This document shows, one piece after another, positions 1 to 8,547 of a DNA stretch of 47,541 bases (its first letter is position 1; every line of letters starts with the position of its first letter). This DNA is from Saprospiraceae bacterium (GTDB lineage: Bacteria; Bacteroidota; Bacteroidia; Chitinophagales; Saprospiraceae). The DNA is taken from positions 1-47,541 of the forward strand of contig JALSPW010000102.1 of the NCBI GenBank assembly GCA_026985735.1. Reading direction: 5' to 3'. The position numbers were made by a program, and so were the translations under genes. The notes below the pieces were generated by a model. The model was not told where the DNA came from, searched no databases, and was given only the letters and a program-made list of their open reading frames with translations.

Positions 1-48
1 AAAAGTAAAAACCTTATCAAAAATCTTTATTTTAAAAATTCAAGCACT

Positions 49-64
49 TTATAGACAGACACTA
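49..64 (+). repeat. Dispersed palindromic repeat, copy A (single arm)
   Basis: TTATAGACAGACACTA matches the right arm of the repeat seen in full at 14695-14754. Read on the minus strand, the adjoining AAGTGCTTGAATT resembles AAGTGCTCGAATT next to copy F (35.7 kb), so the similarity extends beyond the arm. The second arm is not clear. Confidence 0.6.
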
Positions 65-377
65 TTTAAACTTAAGTGTTTGCAAATCAAATGTAGATTT
101 TTTATTTTGAAAATCAATCCTACTATGGGGGGAAAAGTAAATTTTTATACTCATTTTTTCCGTCTTTTATTGACTTCTATCCATGATTTTTCAGGATCTT
201 CTAAAAATTTGTAAATATTTATGTAATCCATCAGGTGTATTCTTTTCAAAGATATAAGATTTTAGAATGACTATTTGCTTTTTTATCCTGTCCCAACAGG
301 TTAGTTGTTCTGAATTTAAGATTCATTTGCCATTACAATAAAAAAAATAAAACTTTTACTGAAAGATATATTTTTCT

Positions 378-385
378 TACCTTTG
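378..385 (+). promoter_or_regulatory. smc promoter -7 box (TACCTTTG)
   Basis: A perfect Bacteroidota TAnnTTTG box ends 6 nt before the ATG at 392. Transcription should begin at or within a few bases of the start codon. No clear -33 TTG is visible at the usual distance. Confidence 0.7.
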
Positions 386-391
386 CCGTTC

Positions 392-3300
392 ATGCGCTTA
401 AATAGTATTTATATTAAAGGATTTAAGAGTTTTTCAAAGGAGACTTTGATAAGTTTCAATGAAAATGTTACCGGAATTGTTGGTCCCAATGGTTCGGGAA
501 AATCCAATATTGTGGATGCAATAAGGTGGGTTCTCGGGGAACAAAAGCCAACTGAACTTAGATTGGACAATATGTCAGATGTGCTTTTTAACGGAACAGA
601 AAAGCGTAAAAAAAGTTCAATGGCCGAAGTTACTATCACTTTTGATAATACAAGAAATATACTTCCGACCGAATATGGCACGGTGGCGGTATCCAGGATA
701 TTGTATCGTACTGGTGAAAGCGAATACAAAATAAATGATGTGTCGTGTAGATTGAAAGACATACGGTCTCTGTTTATAAATACCGGTATCGGACCTGATT
801 CTTACGCTATTATTGCGTTACATATGGTAGAAGATATTTTGGCTGATAGTAATGGCTCAAGGAGGTTTATGTTTGAACAAGCAGCGGGAATATCTAAATT
901 TAAAAAGAGAAAAAAAGAAACTTTATCCAAATTGAAATTGACAAGATTGGATTTGGATAGAATTGAAGACTTGTTGTTTGAGATACAGACTAATCTCAAA
1001 GATCTGGAAAAACAAGCAAGAAAGGCAGAGAGATTTATCAAAGTCAGAGAACAATATAAAGAAATCAGTATAGCACTTCAGCTGAAAAAATATGATAAAA
1101 TTATTGAGTCTTATAAAAATATCAGAAGCAATATTGAAAATGAACTTTTAAAATTCCGGAAGTTTGAAACAGAGATAGCTAAAAAAGAAGCTAATCTTCA
1201 AGAACAAAAGAATAAAATACTTGAAAGTGAAAAAAACCTTAGTGACTTTCAGTATAAAATTAATAACCATGTTGATAGTCTAAGGAAAAATGAAAATGAA
1301 AAACAATTACTTAAACAAAAACTTGAATTTGATAATAATAAGATTAAAGCTATTGAAAAAGAAAAAATTGAAAATAAAGATAGCCTTTCGAAAATAGGAG
1401 AGGGGATAAAATTGCTTGAAAAAAGACTCAAAGAGGAAGCAAAAAAATATGCTAAGTTTGAAAAATTGTATAAAGAAAATGAAGCAAAATATAAAAAATT
1501 AAAATTTCATTTTGATGAAGTGAAGGATTTGGCCGATAAAACCAACAAAAAGAAAAAATCCCTTGAAGAAAATAAATATAATTTGTTGAAAACAAAAGCT
1601 GTTTTCCAAAATAATATTGATAATTTGGTTTCAAATGTAACTAGAACAAAAGAGATAATTGAAAGACTTAATAAAGAATTAAGAAGTTTAGAAACCGTTA
1701 AAAGAGAGCAGGAAGATGAAAGTTTTACTTTGATAAAGAAGATTGAATCTTTTAAAAAGGCTAAAGAAGAAAAAGTGGCTTTGCTAGATAATTTATCCAT
1801 GCAAAAAGATAAATTGATTGAAGAGAAAAGAAGGATTAGCAGGAAATTGGATGCCAGGAAAAATGAATTGAGATTGGTAAAAAGTATGTATGATAATCTT
1901 GAAGGTTTTCCCGAGTCCATTAAGTATCTTAATAAAAACTGGAATGAAAAGATTCCTCTTCTTACAGATGTGATTTCTACCGGTGAAGAATATAAAGTAG
2001 CAATAGAATCTTTTTTGGAACCATATCTTAATTATTTTGTGGCTGACAATATTCTCCAAGCGAGGGAAGCAATTGGATTATTGAGAAAAACTCAAAAGGG
2101 GAAAGCACATTTTTTTATTTTGAATAAGTTGAAAGCCGGGGAAAATAATCCTCATAAACTTGAAAATTACATATCGGCTCTTGATATTGTGGAATATGAA
2201 GATAAGTATAAAAATCTGATTGAATCACTATTATCAAATGTATATATCTCATTGATTGAAATGGACGATATCTACCATGGTGATCTTAAAAATATAATAA
2301 TACTTGATAAATCCGGTAGTTTTATGTCTGATGACAAATCAATATCAGGAGGTTCTATCGGACTTTTTGAAGGTAAGAAAATAGGGAGGAAGAAAACTCT
2401 TGATAGCTTGAAGAAACAAGTCGCGGATTATCAAGAGGATTTGGAGTTGGTCAATGATAAAATAAAAACATTGGAGGAGGAAATGAAAATGTTGGAAAAA
2501 GAATCCAATGAGACAGAGATTGAAAACTATCAAAAACTATACGATGAAATAAATACTTCTCTAATAAAGATTAAAATAAATATTGATAATAAAAATAAAA
2601 GAATTTTTGACCTGAATATAGAAATTGAGCAAAATCTTGCCAAAATCTCTTCCCTTACCGGAACAATCGAAGAGAATGAAGAAAAAATCGAAATATTGAA
2701 TTCGGAAATAGAAGCTTTGAGTAAAGTAAAGGATGTTAAAGATACGGATATTGAATTACTTATGAATGATGTTTCATTGTATTCCGAAAAAGTAAATAAT
2801 GCTAAAATAGATTTGATTAGACAGCAGAATCTAATTGAATCATTGAAAAAGGATTTGCAATATAAAATAGAAAATAAAATATCTCTTGAAAACAGTGTTA
2901 AAAATAATTATGAAGAGATAAATAAACTGCAAGATGAAATTTCAACAATAGAAAATAACTTGCGTGTATTGGATGATAAATTAGTTATACAATATAAACA
3001 AAAACAGGAGTTTGAAGCAGATTTGAGTGGGATTGAAAAGGAATATTTTGAATACAGGAATATAATTAGTAGCATCGAAGATGAGATAAATACATTGAAG
3101 CATCAAAAAGGGAAAACACAATTTTTAATAAACCAATTGAAAGAAAAGCAATTGGATCTAGATTTTAAAAAGAAAGCGGTAAGTGAAAGATTGAAGATAG
3201 AATTTAGTTTGGAGTTGAAAGATGTTTTGAATTTTAAGAGATTCGAAGAAGAAGAATATGTGTTGGAAGATAAGGTAAGTAGATTGAGAAACAGATTGGA

Positions 3301-3931
3301 TAATTATGGCGAAGTGAATACTTTGGCAGTTGATGCTTACAAAGAAATGAAAGAAAGGTACGAACATATTCAAAATCAAAAGGAGGATATTTTAAATGCT
3401 GAAAAATCGTTGAAAAAAACGATTTCAGAAATTGAAAAAACGGCAACGGATAGATTTCTTACAGCTTTTGATATTATTCGAGAGCATTTTAAGGCTGTTT
3501 TTACTACATTATTTAAGGAAGGTGACACATGTGATTTACTACTTGAAGAGGAAGATAAACCATTGGAATCAAAAATCAAAATTATTGCAAAACCCAAAGG
3601 GAAAAGGCCTAAAACATTAAGTCAATTATCAGGTGGGGAAAAAACCTTGACTGCCATAGCATTGCTGTTCTCATTATATCTATATAAACCGGCTCCATTC
3701 TGTATTTTTGATGAAGTAGATGCTCCCCTTGATGATGCCAATATTTCAAAATTTAATAATATAATTAGAGAATTTTCTGCAAATTCTCAATTTATTGTTG
3801 TTACTCACAATAAAGCTACAATGAGTGCTGTGGATATATTATACGGTGTATTTATGCAGGAACCGGGAATTTCTGAAGTAGCGCAGGTGGATTTTAGAAA
3901 CTATGATGAATTGGCAACTGTGAAAAAATAA
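392..3931 (+). CDS. smc: Chromosome segregation protein SMC
   Basis: This is the condensin ATPase that, with ScpA/ScpB, organises and segregates the chromosome. The 1179-residue product has the full SMC layout. The Walker A motif GPNGSGKSN lies at residues 31-39. Long coiled-coil arms follow, rich in Lys/Glu/Leu. A hinge sits near residues 510-640 (around GFPESIKYLN and QAREAIGLLR). The C-terminal half-ATPase has the ABC signature LSGGEK and Walker B FDEVDAPLDD. The open frame extends to a TTG at 383, but that codon lies inside the -7 promoter box, so I chose ATG 392, which gives the normal SMC start MRLNSIYIKGFKSF. The stop is 3 bp from the stop of the convergent gene, with no hairpin between them. 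Length and motifs are normal for the family. Confidence 0.97.
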   Translation: MRLNSIYIKGFKSFSKETLISFNENVTGIVGPNGSGKSNIVDAIRWVLGEQKPTELRLDNMSDVLFNGTEKRKKSSMAEVTITFDNTRNILPTEYGTVAVSRILYRTGESEYKINDVSCRLKDIRSLFINTGIGPDSYAIIALHMVEDILADSNGSRRFMFEQAAGISKFKKRKKETLSKLKLTRLDLDRIEDLLFEIQTNLKDLEKQARKAERFIKVREQYKEISIALQLKKYDKIIESYKNIRSNIENELLKFRKFETEIAKKEANLQEQKNKILESEKNLSDFQYKINNHVDSLRKNENEKQLLKQKLEFDNNKIKAIEKEKIENKDSLSKIGEGIKLLEKRLKEEAKKYAKFEKLYKENEAKYKKLKFHFDEVKDLADKTNKKKKSLEENKYNLLKTKAVFQNNIDNLVSNVTRTKEIIERLNKELRSLETVKREQEDESFTLIKKIESFKKAKEEKVALLDNLSMQKDKLIEEKRRISRKLDARKNELRLVKSMYDNLEGFPESIKYLNKNWNEKIPLLTDVISTGEEYKVAIESFLEPYLNYFVADNILQAREAIGLLRKTQKGKAHFFILNKLKAGENNPHKLENYISALDIVEYEDKYKNLIESLLSNVYISLIEMDDIYHGDLKNIIILDKSGSFMSDDKSISGGSIGLFEGKKIGRKKTLDSLKKQVADYQEDLELVNDKIKTLEEEMKMLEKESNETEIENYQKLYDEINTSLIKIKINIDNKNKRIFDLNIEIEQNLAKISSLTGTIEENEEKIEILNSEIEALSKVKDVKDTDIELLMNDVSLYSEKVNNAKIDLIRQQNLIESLKKDLQYKIENKISLENSVKNNYEEINKLQDEISTIENNLRVLDDKLVIQYKQKQEFEADLSGIEKEYFEYRNIISSIEDEINTLKHQKGKTQFLINQLKEKQLDLDFKKKAVSERLKIEFSLELKDVLNFKRFEEEEYVLEDKVSRLRNRLDNYGEVNTLAVDAYKEMKERYEHIQNQKEDILNAEKSLKKTISEIEKTATDRFLTAFDIIREHFKAVFTTLFKEGDTCDLLLEEEDKPLESKIKIIAKPKGKRPKTLSQLSGGEKTLTAIALLFSLYLYKPAPFCIFDEVDAPLDDANISKFNNIIREFSANSQFIVVTHNKATMSAVDILYGVFMQEPGISEVAQVDFRNYDELATVKK

Positions 3932-3934
3932 AAT

Positions 3935-4525
3935 CTATATCGTAAAATTTTTTTTCCAATAATCAAGTCTATAATCAAAGATAAAAAAACCAATGATATA
4001 AATAAAATTATAAATATTTAAAATATCATTGAAATAAATGCTGTGAATACAACCTGCCAAGCCTATAAAAAAGAGTATTGTGCTAACAATTTTGACTATT
4101 TTATTTATCATTTCCAATGTATAATCTTCATAAATACCTATTACAAATGTGGCAAAAATACCCATGTAAAATGAAATACTTACTAATGGGTAATATCTTG
4201 TAATATAAAATGCAATAATTCCGGTAATCATTAGACTTATTAATAAGATTACCCAAATTGCTCTTAATTTTTCTCTTTTGCTTAAATGATTGTTTTTATT
4301 AAAGATTATTATAAAATCAATAAGAGGTTGAAGTAATTTATTCATACTGAAAATAAAAAATCCGAATAATATAAATATAAGAGCAAACGGTTTCATCTCA
4401 TCAAAACCTATAGCTCTGACAAATACTTTATATATCAAATAAAATGAAAATGTAAACAGTATCTTATGTGTATAAGTCCAATTTTGATCAAGGTCTTTTT
4501 TAAGTTTTTTTAGTTTTGCTAACAT
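3935..4525 (-). CDS. Predicted multi-pass membrane protein of unknown function
   Basis: I do not recognise this 196-residue protein. It starts with a basic, Lys-rich segment and then has about six hydrophobic segments (roughly residues 22-40, 46-64, 88-107, 112-130, 143-161 and 166-185), so it should sit in the inner membrane. A basic cytoplasmic-type loop (KREKLRA) separates segments 2 and 3. No catalytic or transport motif is visible. It is convergent with smc, stop codons 3 bp apart, and divergent from the TlpA-like gene. A TATCTTTG box on the minus strand (plus-strand 4680-4687) could drive it with a leader of about 150 nt, but this is weak. Base composition matches its neighbours. Confidence 0.75.
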   Translation of the reverse strand: MLAKLKKLKKDLDQNWTYTHKILFTFSFYLIYKVFVRAIGFDEMKPFALIFILFGFFIFSMNKLLQPLIDFIIIFNKNNHLSKREKLRAIWVILLISLMITGIIAFYITRYYPLVSISFYMGIFATFVIGIYEDYTLEMINKIVKIVSTILFFIGLAGCIHSIYFNDILNIYNFIYIIGFFIFDYRLDYWKKNFTI

Positions 4526-4574
4526 AAATATTTATATTTTTACTATATTTTTAATAATAAAATAACAATAATAC

Positions 4575-4582
4575 TATCTTTG
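4575..4582 (+). promoter_or_regulatory. Probable -7 box (TATCTTTG) for the TlpA-like gene
   Basis: Matches TAnnTTTG and lies 104 nt upstream of the ATG at 4687. No clear -33 element and a long leader, so moderate support only. Confidence 0.4.
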
Positions 4583-4686
4583 AATATATTTTCATTATAA
4601 ATCAACAATTTTATAATAAAAAATGTTAATCAAATAATATTTAATCCAAAATGATTCTAAATTGATAGTTTTAAAAAATCAAAGAT

Positions 4687-5196
4687 ATGAATTTTAAGAC
4701 AATAATATTGATTTTTATTCTAATCTCAACAATTTTCATTCTTGCTCTTTCCTTCGAAAGAGACACGGAAAAGGTTTATGTGCAGAAGATTGATAAGTTT
4801 GATGAGATTGAACATATTTTCACGAAAGATAATGATACTACTTATCTTATCAATTTCTGGGCCACAACATGTCCGCCATGCTTAAAAGAATTACCGCTTT
4901 TTGAAGAATTAAGACAGAAATATAAAGGAGAAAAATTTAAAATTTTTTTGATTAACACTGATAATGAAGAACGGTATAATGAAAAGGTAGTACCTTATGT
5001 AGAGAAATTAAAACTTAAAAATAAAGTATATGCTTTGGTAGATGACAATTATACGGTGTGGACAGCTAAAATTAATGAAGATTGGTATGGTGCTTTACCT
5101 TATACTGTTATTTACAAGGGAAATAAAAGGAAATTTTTTATGGGAGCTTTTAAGAATGAGCAGGAACTTGAAGAAACAATAAAAAAATTTCTTTAA
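4687..5196 (+). CDS. TlpA/ResA-like thioredoxin-fold protein, membrane anchored
   Basis: A periplasm-facing disulfide oxidoreductase. Residues 1-22 form a single hydrophobic signal anchor. The thioredoxin fold follows, with the motif FWATTCPPCLKELP; the redox cysteines are C62 and C65. The cis-proline loop is present as GALPYTVIY. The length of 169 residues fits ResA/TlpA-type proteins, which reduce apocytochrome c or other envelope thiols; the substrate cannot be told here. It is a single gene with its own likely promoter, followed by a 380-nt non-coding region and a tRNA. No cytochrome maturation genes lie next to it, so a role in haem protein assembly is only a possibility. Confidence 0.85.
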   Translation: MNFKTIILIFILISTIFILALSFERDTEKVYVQKIDKFDEIEHIFTKDNDTTYLINFWATTCPPCLKELPLFEELRQKYKGEKFKIFLINTDNEERYNEKVVPYVEKLKLKNKVYALVDDNYTVWTAKINEDWYGALPYTVIYKGNKRKFFMGAFKNEQELEETIKKFL

Positions 5197-5577
5197 TGAA
5201 AATATAGAAAATTAAACGACATACTATTTAAGTTCAAAGGACAAAGTTCAAAGTTCAAATGGCAAAGGACAAAGTTCAAAGGAGAAATGTAATTCATTGT
5301 GAATAGAGAATTATGAATAATAAAATTTAAATTGTCAATTACGGATTAATACTGACTGAAGACTGCCTACTAATTAAAATAGACAAAGATTTATTACAAA
5401 TCACAGACCACAAACCACATATAATAAATCATTATTCTGCCAAAAGTTAAAATATTTTAATTTTGGAGATACTTTGTTTCATATCACGGCAGTTGTTCTG
5501 AAATTTATTTTTAAAAATAATATAAGAAAAACTAATAATTTTGTACCTTTGCGCACCTTGTTTGAAATCATATCTAT
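5197..5577. repeat. Non-coding island of degenerate simple-repeat words
   Basis: From about 5230 to 5425 the sequence is a run of different, drifting short words. There are CAAAGTT-type units (5234-5282), then AATTATGAATAATAA-type units, then an AATTGTCAATTA segment, an ACTGACTGAAGACTGCCTAC segment, and CACAGACCACAAACCACA. Nothing in it looks coding. The tRNA promoter lies at its right end. Confidence 0.6.
5544..5551 (+). promoter_or_regulatory. tRNA-Arg promoter -7 box (TACCTTTG)
   Basis: Perfect TAnnTTTG box, 26 nt upstream of the first base of the mature tRNA. No strong -33 TTG is visible. Confidence 0.7.
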
Positions 5578-5652
5578 GGCCCCATAGTTCAAGGGATAGA
5601 ATAGCGGTTTCCTAAACCGTAGATCCAGGTTCGAGTCCTGGTGGGGCTACCA
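5578..5652 (+). tRNA. tRNA-Arg (anticodon CCU)
   Basis: All arms fold by eye. The acceptor stem pairs GGCCCCA with TGGGGCT, the D stem GTTC with GAAT, the anticodon stem GCGGT with ACCGT around the loop TTCCTAA, and the T stem CCAGG with CCTGG around TTCGAGT. The anticodon CCT at loop positions 3-5 reads AGG. The 3' CCA is encoded (5650-5652). The gene ends 11 bp before the stop codon of the convergent DUF59 gene. Confidence 0.96.
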
Positions 5653-5663
5653 TATATGTTTGA

Positions 5664-5984
5664 TTACCTGCCCAATATTTTTTTACCTTCTTCACTAATC
5701 ATTTCAGGTGTCCATGGAGGATCAAACGTGAGATTTGCATTTACTTCATATTCGGGATATTCGTTCTTAATAGCCTGGATAACATTCATGACTATAGTAT
5801 CTGCAATGGGACAAGCCGGAGTTGATAATGTCATTGTTATATCAAATGTCTTCTTGCCGTCATAATCAATATTATAAATCAATCCAAGATCAACAATATT
5901 CAATTCTACCTCAGGATCAATTACTGTTTTTAATATTTCCATCACTTTATCTTCTGTCTCTTGTATTTCTTGCGGGGTTTTCAT
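5664..5984 (-). CDS. DUF59/MIP18-family iron-sulfur cluster assembly factor (SufT/PaaD-like)
   Basis: A small 106-residue protein of the MIP18 (DUF59) family. Members help place or mature iron-sulfur clusters on client enzymes in the cytoplasm. The family signatures are clear: DPEVELNIVDLGLIY at residues 23-37, TLSTPACPIAD with the conserved cysteine C58, and the C-terminal DPPWTPEMISEEGK. It is the last gene of a four-gene minus-strand operon. Its ATG overlaps the stop of the upstream 12-TM gene by 4 bp, so translation is probably coupled. The context suggests it serves a metal or redox centre linked to that operon rather than general SUF assembly, since no suf genes are nearby. The family call is firm; the client is unknown. 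Confidence 0.9.
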   Translation of the reverse strand: MKTPQEIQETEDKVMEILKTVIDPEVELNIVDLGLIYNIDYDGKKTFDITMTLSTPACPIADTIVMNVIQAIKNEYPEYEVNANLTFDPPWTPEMISEEGKKILGR

Positions 5985-7264
5985 TTATATGGATTTGTTC
6001 TAAATATTATAGTAAACACATTTATATTAAATAATGTTGCAGATAGCAACATTAATATAGCCGATATATTTAAAAGATATTCTTTATTTAAAAGTAATCC
6101 GGCAAAAATCAATATTAACATCGATATATATAGGTAAAACTGAATATGGCCGGTTTTTTTATAGTATAATTGCTCAGGTTTCGGAACTTTCCTTTTCCCA
6201 AGATGCTTTTGATATTTATATAGCCAAACGATAAATGGTAATGTTTTATATGTAATACCAAGAATTAAGTTTATATAAACTCCAAATAATATTGAGAAAA
6301 TATAAAAAATTGCTATTTCAGAAAAGAAATAATTATAATCAAGATTTTCAGAAAAGAATATTAAGATAGAAAAAATTATCGGTACGATTAAAAAGATAAA
6401 TGCTGTTAGCACATGTTTCATCGCTATATCAAGCTTTTTCTTTTTGAATTTAAATGATTGATAAATATAACTAATGTATATAAAGATTCCTATAATTACA
6501 AAAAGCCATGAGAGGAAATTCAAAATTTCTGTTTCATAAACTTGATAGCTTATCCAGGCACTAATAATGCCGGCATTTATAAAAGAATATATATATTTTA
6601 ATTTTTCTTTATTTACATATCTATGTGATATTAAAAACATCGGGATGATAATAGAAGAAATACCTATAATCAATAATAATAACCAACCCGCTAAACCGAA
6701 AATAATATGGATTTTTAAATATTTTAATATATCTAAACCGAGAAAGGAATATTTGAAATTGTATGCTTGTAATAATCCGTAAATAGTAGTTAAAAATAAC
6801 CATAATAATGAAGTTAATATGAATGTTATTGCTATGTCATGCTTTTTTGCTTTTAAATATGTTGCTAGGATATTGAAAATAAATATCCAAATAGAAATTG
6901 CTACCATAGAAGCTGCAATAATCAAATAATTAAAGTAACTATTTGTGTAAAATGATATAATAAAAAAGGTCAAACTGAAAATGAATATAAAAAAATTTCG
7001 AAATGCAAGTTTTTCAAATCTAAGGTTTGTATTGAATACCACCGGAACAAATTGGTGTAAAGTTCCCATTGTCATCATGGTTATAATCCCCAGGGTTGCG
7101 ATATGAGTCAAAGCAATTATCTTTGGTTGTAAGTATACAAGTTCATGCTTGTCATTTACAAAGAAAAAGAAAATTCCAAATATCAAAAATGATAGAGAAG
7201 AACCTGCAAAATACGGTACTACAGTTAATGGAGTAGGGGCCTTTTTTGTAGTGATGCCTATCAT
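5981..7264 (-). CDS. 12-TM heme-copper oxidase subunit I/NnrS-like membrane protein, copy 2
   Basis: A 427-residue inner-membrane protein with about 12 hydrophobic segments. It aligns collinearly with the gene just upstream (7261-8547); shared blocks are TPxxVVPxF near the N-terminus, ALTHI at 51-55, PVVF at 74-77, KYLKIH at 181-186, PMFLISH at 208-214 and a late YKTLPFIVWL. The pattern of membrane histidines resembles the heme-copper oxidase subunit I/NnrS superfamily, whose members bind haem and sometimes copper and act on oxygen or nitric oxide. Candidate ligand histidines here are H54, H186, H214 and H284. H18 and H188 of the upstream copy are replaced by Tyr and Ile. It overlaps both neighbours by 4 bp. 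Exact function is unknown; a respiratory or NO-related role is an inference from fold type and context. Confidence 0.75.
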   Translation of the reverse strand: MIGITTKKAPTPLTVVPYFAGSSLSFLIFGIFFFFVNDKHELVYLQPKIIALTHIATLGIITMMTMGTLHQFVPVVFNTNLRFEKLAFRNFFIFIFSLTFFIISFYTNSYFNYLIIAASMVAISIWIFIFNILATYLKAKKHDIAITFILTSLLWLFLTTIYGLLQAYNFKYSFLGLDILKYLKIHIIFGLAGWLLLLIIGISSIIIPMFLISHRYVNKEKLKYIYSFINAGIISAWISYQVYETEILNFLSWLFVIIGIFIYISYIYQSFKFKKKKLDIAMKHVLTAFIFLIVPIIFSILIFFSENLDYNYFFSEIAIFYIFSILFGVYINLILGITYKTLPFIVWLYKYQKHLGKRKVPKPEQLYYKKTGHIQFYLYISMLILIFAGLLLNKEYLLNISAILMLLSATLFNINVFTIIFRTNPYK

Positions 7265-8547
7265 TTGTTAAAAATCACTTCTTTTTTGCCAAATATAATT
7301 TTAAACATATTAAAATTATATATAATAGCTGTAATTATCATTAGTATTGCTCCTGCTTGAACGAGGTAAATAATATTTAACAAAAGCCCTGCCAGTAATG
7401 CAATTAGCATAGTATTATAAATATAAAATTGAATATCGGCAAGTTTTTCATTATATAATTCTCTTGGAAACGGAGTTTTTGCCTTTCCTACATATTTTTG
7501 ATATCTGTGAAGCCATATAATAAATGGAATAGTTTTGTAGGTTTGTCCCAATATCATGTTTGTATAGAAACCGAAAAAAATAGAAATCCCATATAATAAA
7601 ATAATATGTTTTAATCCGGGAAATTGATAATCAGGTAATAATAATATTAAAGATGAAAAAATTAATGGAAGTACTAATATGACAAATGCAAGCATAGTGT
7701 GTTTCATCCCGATATCCAATTTTCTTAATTTGTTTTTATAAGAGTCATAAATATATGAAATGTATTGTGCTATGGCAATTAAAATAAGAATCCAAAAAAC
7801 AGGTAAAAAATTTGACCCGTTGAAAAATTGCCAATCCAGATACAACAATACCAAACCTGAATTTAGTAACCAATATGTTCGTACAAGTTTTTTATCATCG
7901 AGTTTGTGGGATACTAAAAACATAGGGACCAAGGTTATTGCAACACCCATTATTAATTGTAGAAACCAACCTATCATACCAAAATGCGCATGAATTTTTA
8001 AATATCTGAAATTTGAATTATCCAGGAAGTTGTATTTATAATTGTATGCCATTAAAAGACCATATAAACTGGTCATCATTAACCAAAAAATAGCGGTAAT
8101 AATAAATCTTGCCGATATATCTTTTTTATTGGCTGTTTGGTATGATTTAATAATATTAATGGCAAATAACCATACGGAAACAAATATCAGAATGGAAGTA
8201 TATGGCATCAATTGCAATAGTTTTGAATACCAAAATGAATAGGAAAACAATGAAATGCTGATAACAAATAACCAAAAATTGAAAATGGCCAGTTTTTCAC
8301 TATATAGTTTGGTTTCAAAAACTACCGGTATCAATTGATAAAGTGATCCTATGATAATCATAGTTCCCCAACTTAACGCTGTTATATGGGTAATAGCTAA
8401 TATTTTTGGTGTATAAAAACTTAAAATAAAATTATCACTAGATATAAAAATCAATATCGAAAGTATCATAAATGCAATGGATGCAGCTATGAAATGAGGT
8501 ACTACCACCTGTTGTGAAGGAGATCTCTCTGTACTTAATCCTGTCAT
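7261..8547 (-). CDS. 12-TM heme-copper oxidase subunit I/NnrS-like membrane protein, copy 1
   Basis: A 428-residue protein with about 12 membrane segments, paralogous to the next gene downstream. It keeps more potential metal or haem ligands: H18 (VVPHF), H54 (AITHI), H186 and H188 (IHAH), H214 (LVSH), H283 (MKH) and H347 (LHRYQKY). The segment from T53 through PVVF resembles the second helix of cbb3-type and related single-subunit oxidases, where a histidine binds haem. The four-His, two-metal site of a true oxidase cannot be confirmed by eye, and no subunit II or c-type cytochrome gene is adjacent, so a classical terminal oxidase is unlikely. It overlaps its neighbours by 4 bp on each side within the DUF2249 operon. 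Alternative: a haem-binding NO sensor or detoxifier like NnrS. Confidence 0.78.
   Translation of the reverse strand: MTGLSTERSPSQQVVVPHFIAASIAFMILSILIFISSDNFILSFYTPKILAITHITALSWGTMIIIGSLYQLIPVVFETKLYSEKLAIFNFWLFVISISLFSYSFWYSKLLQLMPYTSILIFVSVWLFAINIIKSYQTANKKDISARFIITAIFWLMMTSLYGLLMAYNYKYNFLDNSNFRYLKIHAHFGMIGWFLQLIMGVAITLVPMFLVSHKLDDKKLVRTYWLLNSGLVLLYLDWQFFNGSNFLPVFWILILIAIAQYISYIYDSYKNKLRKLDIGMKHTMLAFVILVLPLIFSSLILLLPDYQFPGLKHIILLYGISIFFGFYTNMILGQTYKTIPFIIWLHRYQKYVGKAKTPFPRELYNEKLADIQFYIYNTMLIALLAGLLLNIIYLVQAGAILMIITAIIYNFNMFKIIFGKKEVIFNK

Larger units (their letters stand above)
1..391. other. Non-coding region upstream of smc
   Basis: No credible gene is visible. The stretch carries one arm of the dispersed repeat (49-64), a short hairpin with CCTGT/ACAGG arms at 287-300, and the smc promoter at its right end. 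The rest is AT-rich sequence with no recognisable element. Confidence 0.6.

Noticed and set aside
383-391. TTG start for smc nine bases upstream of ATG 392
   Set aside because: The TTG is the last part of the TACCTTTG promoter box and would lie upstream of the transcript start.
5234-5282. CRISPR-like or tandem array of CAAAGTT units
   Set aside because: Units are short, unequal and without regular spacers; it is a degenerate simple-repeat tract.
7261-8547. True terminal cytochrome oxidase subunit I
   Set aside because: No subunit II, cytochrome c or assembly genes are adjacent, and the full set of six ligand histidines in oxidase spacing is not visible.
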